From positions 1,425,724 to 1,489,723 of the forward strand of contig NC_049992.1 of assembly GCF_000003815.2 (NCBI RefSeq): a DNA stretch of 64,000 nt, read 5' to 3'. Origin of the DNA: Branchiostoma floridae (lineage: Eukaryota; Chordata; Leptocardii; Amphioxiformes; Branchiostomatidae). The notes below the pieces were generated by a model, which worked only from the letters and a program-made list of their open reading frames with translations, did no database searches and was not told the origin of the DNA. The translations under genes and the position numbers were made by a program. Shown here piece after piece: positions 58,185-64,000 of this stretch (position 1 is its first letter; the number at the start of each line of letters is the position of its first letter).

Positions 58185-58560
58185 ACTTTCTGGTGATCTG
58201 TAGCCTGGGTACCAGCCACCGTGAGATGGCAGTCTGGTACAGAAGACTGATCTGTAGCCTGGGTACAAGCCTCTGTGAGACGGGCCGTCTGGTGAACTTC
58301 CTGGTACAGAAGACTGATCTATAGCCTGGGTACCAGCCTCCGTGAGATGGCAGTCTGGTACAGAAGACTGATCTGTAGCCTGGGTACAAGCCTCCGTGAG
58401 ACGGGCAGTCTGGTACAGAAGACTGATCTGTAGCCTGGGTACCAGCCTCCGTGAGACGGGCAGTCTGGTACTGAAGTCTAATCTGTAGCCTGGGTACCGG
58501 CCTCCGTGAGACGGGTCATCTGGAGAACTGTCTGGTACAAAAGACCGATCTGTACAATGC
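58185..58560. repeat. About 60-bp minisatellite, six or more units
   Basis: Units contain GATCTGTAGCCTGGGTACCA then GCCTCCGTGAGA.GG and CTGGTACAGAAGACT. No nearby exon is recognisable as its source. Confidence 0.85.
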
Positions 58561-58564
58561 TACA

Positions 58565-58690
58565 CTTTCATTCCAACTCAAAAGTACACACGGATTAAAT
58601 TTTCAACGACCACTGTCGCCTTCTTCAGGATCAGTACTAATTACCAATCCGTGTATACTTTTGTGTTGGAAGAAAGTTTAGAATTGTACT
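58565..58690. repeat. Inverted pair of the 13.1-kb repeat family
   Basis: The left half (minus) and right half (plus) both carry TACTTTTG.GTTGGAA.GAAAGT. The minus-strand centre has CTGAAGA, CGAC-AGTG-GTCG and GAAAA, a hammerhead-like layout. Confidence 0.6.
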
Positions 58691-58699
58691 ATGATTACC

Positions 58700-60800
58700 A
58701 CCTAGGCCCAACCACACTTATCGTGAGACTGGTTTGAGTTTAACCAAATCTCTACCAACAGTACAGACCTGATGTGGTATCGGCTATGCGGGAAAAATAG
58801 CAAGCAAAAACCACTCAAGAAACTTTTGCTGCAGTAATATTTTACAAGGAAAATCAACAACATTCAATTGGCTTCCAAACAATGAAAGGGGCAGAAAAAA
58901 TTAAAGAAAGTCCTGATGTCGGATTGATTCTAAAGGTTCATCCATCGATCATGTTGCTTTAACAGTCAGAAACGGGCTGACCTGCCGAGCTGACTGATCC
59001 AATATCGGACGGCATCTGCAGCAGACAAAACAAATGGTTAAGTGTCTATAGCTGCACCCTGGGATCGTAAATCGTCTCTATAACATCAGAACGTGGCGAT
59101 AGTTTTTTTTTAGACTAGCAGGTTTTCTATTCAGTGTAAATATACAAGTGGTTTCTGCACAACAAATTTTTTATCTTTCGAATTCGGACTTTTCGTTTGG
59201 ACATCATAAGGGAAACCTAGCTAATATAGATGTTCAAGACAAATGGTGACGTGTCTATAGTAGCACCCTGGGATCGTAAATCGTCTCAAGAACATCAGAA
59301 CGTTTTCTTTTCAGTCTAAATGTACAAGTAATTTCTGCACAAGAGAAACTAAGAAACAAGCACCAGATTAATATCTTTCGAATTCGGACCTTTCTTTTGG
59401 ACGTAATGATAAGGGAAACGTAAGCAATATAAATGTTCAAGACAAATGGTGACGTGTCCATAGCCGCAGCCTGAGAACATAAATTGTCTTTAAAACATCA
59501 GGAAATGTCGATAGCATCGCTTTTACACGACTACCAGGGTCTGGTTGGTACTTTATTTAATGCCGAACCTCTGATGTTGTGACAAAATCAATGATGAGAT
59601 GTCACATGAAAGCAAAGTACTGTTTCGTACACCGCAATTGGCGTTGGAGCTCATGATCAGCAAAGTTTTTAAATAGATGAACAAACATGAATATGTATCT
59701 AATATGCTTAACTTAATTTAATTAGAATATTGTTGATGATTGTTATTCAGTCTGTATATATTAAAACCCCAGTTCAATTTGTATTGCATTTGTCTCTGTC
59801 AGCAGAGTTAGTCCTTTGTGATTAATCTCCAAGCAGATTCCTCCGGTGGCATTAAAATAGTAACATAAGCTGGGGAAGGAATTTGCCGGCAAAGGAGGAT
59901 AATTCGCCACAGCCTATGTTACTGTTTTAATGCCACCGGAGGAATCTGCTTGGAGACTTCTTTGTGATAGCCATAGGGTAGTTTGGCAACACTGTGTGTC
60001 CAGAACAGCCAAGTCAATAATCAAATAGGGGACATGATTCAACATATCAAAAGCTTTCATACATTGCAAAACAAATACGTACCAAGCAAACAAAACGAGG
60101 CAGACTGCTATCTATAAACTAGGGACACAATAAATCATGGTGTAAAACGTTGTAGGGGTTTACCAGGAACCTATCTCTGGTAACATTCTAGCGAGGTTGA
60201 TGTTTTGTGGTGTAAAACTAGCTGGGTTTCTATTCAGTCCAGTGTCTAAATGTACAAGTGGTTTCTGAAAAAAAGGGCCAGATTCTTGTCTTGGGAAAGA
60301 CGAACCTGGAGGCAACTCTCTGTCTTCATGGCTACCTTGTCCCCCCGACGACCTGGAGGTCAAGGGTAGGTAGGTACATCACAATGGAAGAATAGGCAAC
60401 ACACGTGTAAATATGTTCCGCATTTAGAGCCATCTTTACCGCATCTTTACCGCCATTGCAGGCCTCACTGTGCGAGTAATTTATCACCTCCGATCTCCCC
60501 GATAGTAAAGCGATGTTTTTGAGGCGTTTTTTGTGTAACTCTAACGATTTTCTTGCCTCATCTCCCGCCGCGCTCCATAATTACCTCTGATAAGCCTGTC
60601 CTCTGCGCGTACATCTGATTACGGCGTAATGAACTTCGATTCCTGCAGGCCTTTTAACTTTTCTCTCATTCACATCTATTCTTTCTCCAACAGAGTCAGA
60701 CGGTTTGCAGACACTGGAGACCTTTCCTGCAGGAGTTGTGAGAATATCTAAGACATAGCCAGCGCTACTTGAGCGATGTGAGCCCGGAGAGGAGTTACCA
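58700..60800. other. Intergenic interval upstream of gene B
   Basis: Segments around 59040-59110, 59240-59300 and 59445-59500 are similar to each other (GACAAATGGT.A.GTGTCTATAG, GGGATCGTAAATCGTCTC). A small MITE lies at 59826-59956. The last 400 bases may contain the gene B promoter; no clear motif was identified. Confidence 0.45.
59826..59956. mobile_element. MITE, 131 bp
   Basis: Arms TCTCCAAGCAGATTCCTCCG... and ...CGGAGGAATCTGCTTGGAGA pair over about 45 bases. The first 12 terminal bases equal those of the 56.4- and 57.0-kb elements. Confidence 0.85.
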
Positions 60801-60801
60801 G

Positions 60802-61759
60802 ATGGTCATGGATGCTGCAAAACGGAGACGAGAAGCTGAGAGGCTCTGCTGCACAGTGGCGGTTTTGATGTCCGTCTGTCTTACTCCATGCTCTCGGGCA
60901 GCGGCAAGCTTATCACCTGGGGAATACAGGGGACTTGTGGATGGAGACGGCCAGAAGCACACAAACGTGGATGGGAATCAGCTTGAAAGTATTTCAACGA
61001 GAGAAGACAAAGAACTTGTCAGTGGAAACGGCCTGGCGTATGCAAGATTGGATGAAAATCGCCGTGACAGCTTTGACGGCAATGAAGAGTTGACCAGTGA
61101 CGATGGGGGTTCTGGGGCTGTCAGCGAAGATCCGTTTCTCGCCACGGACATCCCCTTGACGCAAACGCCAACTTCCCTGTATTTAGAAGAAGAGGAGGGA
61201 TACACAGAAGAGGGAGGGAACTCTTCTGATGCCGCAGAGTCGCCGCTCTGTCCGCAATTCTGCTGCACAACCAACATTCCTGCTTCTACATCCTCTCCAC
61301 GCGACACGGAAACCTGAAGTCGAGTGCTCCTGCGACGGATTCTCGGCGGACAAGAACTGCGTCATCCAGAACAAGACCACTTTCTGGGAGGAGCTGGTGG
61401 AGTCGGAGGAAACCTCGCGCGGCATCTGCATAGAGTTCCACATGAAGAACGCCCTGAACGAGACCGGCTACAAGATTAACTGTCACATCGAGGGAGTTCA
61501 CGACTTTACCTTCACCACTGTTCACTGGGAGAGACAGTTCGCCAGTACAGATAGACCGACTGTTACACCACACCAGGAGCTGTGGCTCCAGTACCGGCCC
61601 TGTGTGCTGTATATAGAGGTAAACAGCACCAAACCGCCGGTCCCGGTCGGGCTGAACAAGACTGTACAACTCGTCATGCAGTACATCGGGACCGGGCTCT
61701 GCTTCGTCTTCATCGGCATCATCATGACGTCATGTAAGGAGGTCAAGCTGGGCACGTAA
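60802..61759 (+). CDS. Gene B: single-pass membrane protein, paralogue of gene A, frame broken twice
   Basis: From ATG 60802 a frame gives a basic start, a signal/anchor segment (LCCTVAVLMSVCLTPC) and an acidic region with about three imperfect 23-residue repeats (GLVDGDGQ, ELVSGNGL, ELTSDDGG). It then gives PLCPQFCCTTNI, matching gene A FCPTFCCHLNI. The homologous reading then moves to the third frame for CFY..., and from about 61313 to the second frame for VECSCDGF, ICIEF, INCHIEGVHDFTFT, RPCVLYIEVNST, the membrane span and stop TAA. Two missing bases (near 61278 and 61312) would make 960 nt, an intact 319-residue frame. Sequencing or assembly error, polymorphism and pseudogene remain possible. 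No splice sites fit. Confidence 0.7.
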
Positions 61760-61935
61760 ACATCATCATGACGTCATGTAAGGTCAAGCTGGGAACGTAA
61801 ACATTATCATGACGTCATGTAAGGAGGTCATGGGTGCGTAAACATCATCATGACGTCATGTAAGGAGGTCAAACTGGGAACGCAAACAGCATCATGACGT
61901 CATGTAAGGAGGTCAAGCTGGGAACATAAAGACAA
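61733..61935 (+). repeat. Four copies of the gene B stop region in its 3'UTR, each with a CRE palindrome
   Basis: CATCATCATGACGTCATGTA plus AGGAGGTCAAGCTGGGAACG, the last codons and stop, is repeated about every 41-44 bases. TGACGTCA is at 61725, 61769, 61810, 61851 and 61895, the first in the coding region. Confidence 0.9.
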
Positions 61936-63220
61936 TCACTAGCGGACTAACTAATGCCAGGTCACTTTTATCCCCGGGGAATCTATATTCGTGATATTTC
62001 ACAAGATTGTGTTTATGGATATGAAGTCGACGGAAGATGGTTTCTGTATTTTTGCCATTTGAAACCACAAACCTGAGACTTGATATACCTAAAAACTTTT
62101 AAAACAGATATAGGTTACCTCGCAGATAAAGGTGAACCAGCATTAACACTCTGCATTTATGTTTCATTTCTGACTGTTGATGACTGATGAACGTCATTCA
62201 TCCATGTTTGTTCAATAATGGTACTTCTAGACCAAGGACCAAGGTATGTGATAGTGTAGGCACTTAAGGTATAAAACAGAGTACGGATGCAAAACAACAT
62301 TTGATAACTAGATCCATGAGAAGCCTTACTAAGAATGAATAATTATAATTGTAGTATAGTTGATACAAACAATAGCAACATACGGACAATTAATTACAAG
62401 TATTGTATAGTAGACAATCCGGTGCCTTCCTCACGACCAGTTTATCCAGCTTGCCTGCGGTCAGGAAATGGCACCGAAGTCACTGGATACTTCATTCTAC
62501 TAGCAATGTGTACAGTTATGCACATGGGAGAGACAGTTCTATAACGGCTTTAGCAGAAGAGGGCCGATGAAATGGAAATAGCATAAAACGTCGTGAATGT
62601 AAGTTATTTTGACACCATAGCCTTGAAAACCATAAGAGGTCACAGCGTCGCTAGGAAACAACATTTGAGACACCCAGAAAAAGCAGTAAGAGGTCACAGA
62701 GAGGCCCAAAAGCCCAAATTATATCCATTTGATTGCGTAGCTGCTATTTGTTTTTTCTTTTAACATGGATGTGTAAACTTCATCGACGTATCAAGTTAGA
62801 ACCAGCCTTATGCCTTGTGTGTGTATCTCACTGCTGTGAATGACTATGTACAATTCCGCCTGCAAAAGATGCAAACGCAGCATCAAGCCGTAAGTACCAC
62901 AGCTTTGCCATATGACAACACTGGAGAATACAGACAACACTAGGAAACTACAAACATCATTTCTCTAACTTGTTAATGTTTCCACTGGTACAGTGTATAT
63001 CACTGCTGTACAGAAGTGTGCGCAATTTTCGTCTCAATGTTACGGATGTGCGCTGTTCTTGTAGATAAGGGAATACACTCTAAATTTAGTATAGTTTTCT
63101 CGCTTTTATTTCATTACACGTTCCATAAGAGTGATATTATCACATGTACTTGCCATAACTCGTCTTTTCTACTATTAGCTGATGATGGCATCGTCATGTT
63201 AATTAAAATCAATACCCGTC
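61936..63220. other. Downstream of gene B, nothing recognised
   Basis: AT-rich sequence; only short open frames. A duplicated AAGAGGTCACAG segment occurs near 62634 and 62687. Confidence 0.4.
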
Positions 63221-63224
63221 AGCT

Positions 63225-64000
63225 TGTGAGTTGCCGAGATGGTGGGGAGAGATGCCAGGCTGGAGTAGGGAGATAACGGTACTGTACTCGCCTCGCTGAT
63301 GTTTGTCGTCTTTCGGTGCTTATAAATCACGTGCGAGTCGGCAGGGGGCGCTGCCAGGCTGGTGTAGGGAGATAACGGTACTGTTCTCGGCTCGCTGATG
63401 TTTGTCGTCTTTCGGTGCTTATAAATCACGTGCGAGTCGACAGGGGGCGCTGCCTGGCTGGTGTAGGGAGATAACGTTACTGTACTCGCCTCACTGATGT
63501 TTGTCGTCTTTCCGTGCTTATAAATCTCATGTTCGAGTCGTCAGGGGGCGCTGCATGATGGATGGTGTTATTGATAGCAATATACATGTAGGAAAAACGA
63601 GGTTATGTAACGACAGGAACTCCGGATTAGCGTTGATGTTTCATCGTCATTTAGATTTATTGAAATTGCAGACAGTGAAATACATGTCATTATAATCACA
63701 TGTGCGAGTCGGCAGGGGGCGCTGCCTGGTGGTGGGTGTTATTGATATTGTAGGAGAGAAGAGGTTATGTAATGACAGGAACTCAGGATAAGTTATGCAA
63801 AGAGACGGTCTCTAAAGATAATAAAAGAGTCGTATATAGAGGCTGGTTAAATGAAAACAAAGTCCTACTATATCAGGAGAAGACCACGTCAGACACCAAT
63901 GCTATTCGGGCTTCCTCAGAAACTGTGTTATTGATAATGTGGGAGAGAAGAGGTTATGTGATGACAGGAACTCAGGATTAATGTTTTTGTTTCATCGTCA
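63225..64000. repeat. About 99-bp repeats with a CAGGGGGCGCTGC motif
   Basis: GGGAGATAACGGTACTGT, TCGCTGATGTTTGTCGTCTT, CGGTGCTTATAAATCACGTG and CGAGTCGGCAGGGGGCGCTG recur in order three times to about 63555, with decayed parts around 63600-63990. The GC-rich motif is at 63342, 63441, 63542 and 63713 and resembles a CTCF core. Confidence 0.8.

Overview
This is a eukaryotic, intron-rich stretch of a metazoan genome. It is probably cephalochordate (amphioxus, Branchiostoma-like). That assignment is an inference from animal-type genes with strong vertebrate similarity, short exons in repeat-laden introns, a tRNA-derived SINE, CR1/Jockey-type LINE pieces and many foldback MITEs. There are two assembly gaps (21551-21781, 231 N; 30820-30919, exactly 100 N).

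Layout. (1) About 1.7-38.2 kb, minus strand: a complete gene for the ciliary central-pair protein CFAP74. I rebuilt 42 coding exons from splice sites, phases and similarity to the vertebrate protein. They join into one frame of 5,154 nt (1,717 codons plus stop), with a further 5' non-coding exon near 38.13 kb. (2) About 39.8-43.2 kb, plus strand: a three-exon multi-pass membrane RING-finger protein, RNF26-like. (3) 44.96-46.12 kb, minus strand: an intronless predicted secreted/type I membrane protein with eight 19-residue repeats ('gene A'). (4) 47.80-53.07 kb, minus strand: an eight-exon receptor-like protein, signal peptide-CUB-LDLa-LDLa-CUB-TM-Pro/Tyr-rich tail, 525 aa. (5) 60.80-61.76 kb, plus strand: 'gene B', a diverged paralogue of gene A that reads through only if two single-base gaps in about 40 bases are allowed. 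The intervals 53.1-60.8 kb and 61.9-64 kb hold only repeats, MITEs and one clean SINE.

The dominant unusual signal is that about half of the CFAP74 introns contain tandem or single copies of the edge of an adjacent exon together with its splice site, from one extra copy up to arrays of 16-25 units. The same thing occurs in the CUB/LDLa gene. Copies of the last coding bases plus stop codon follow the RING gene and gene B. CFAP74 is therefore surrounded by decoy splice donors and acceptors. A second signal is a set of dispersed repeats with hammerhead-ribozyme-like cores whose stem II and stem III vary by paired changes; a degraded Penelope-like fragment lies in the same window. A third is the gene A/gene B family, which I do not recognise.

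The genes do not form a pathway. CFAP74 is axonemal, the RING protein is a predicted membrane E3 ligase, and the other three are predicted cell-surface proteins.
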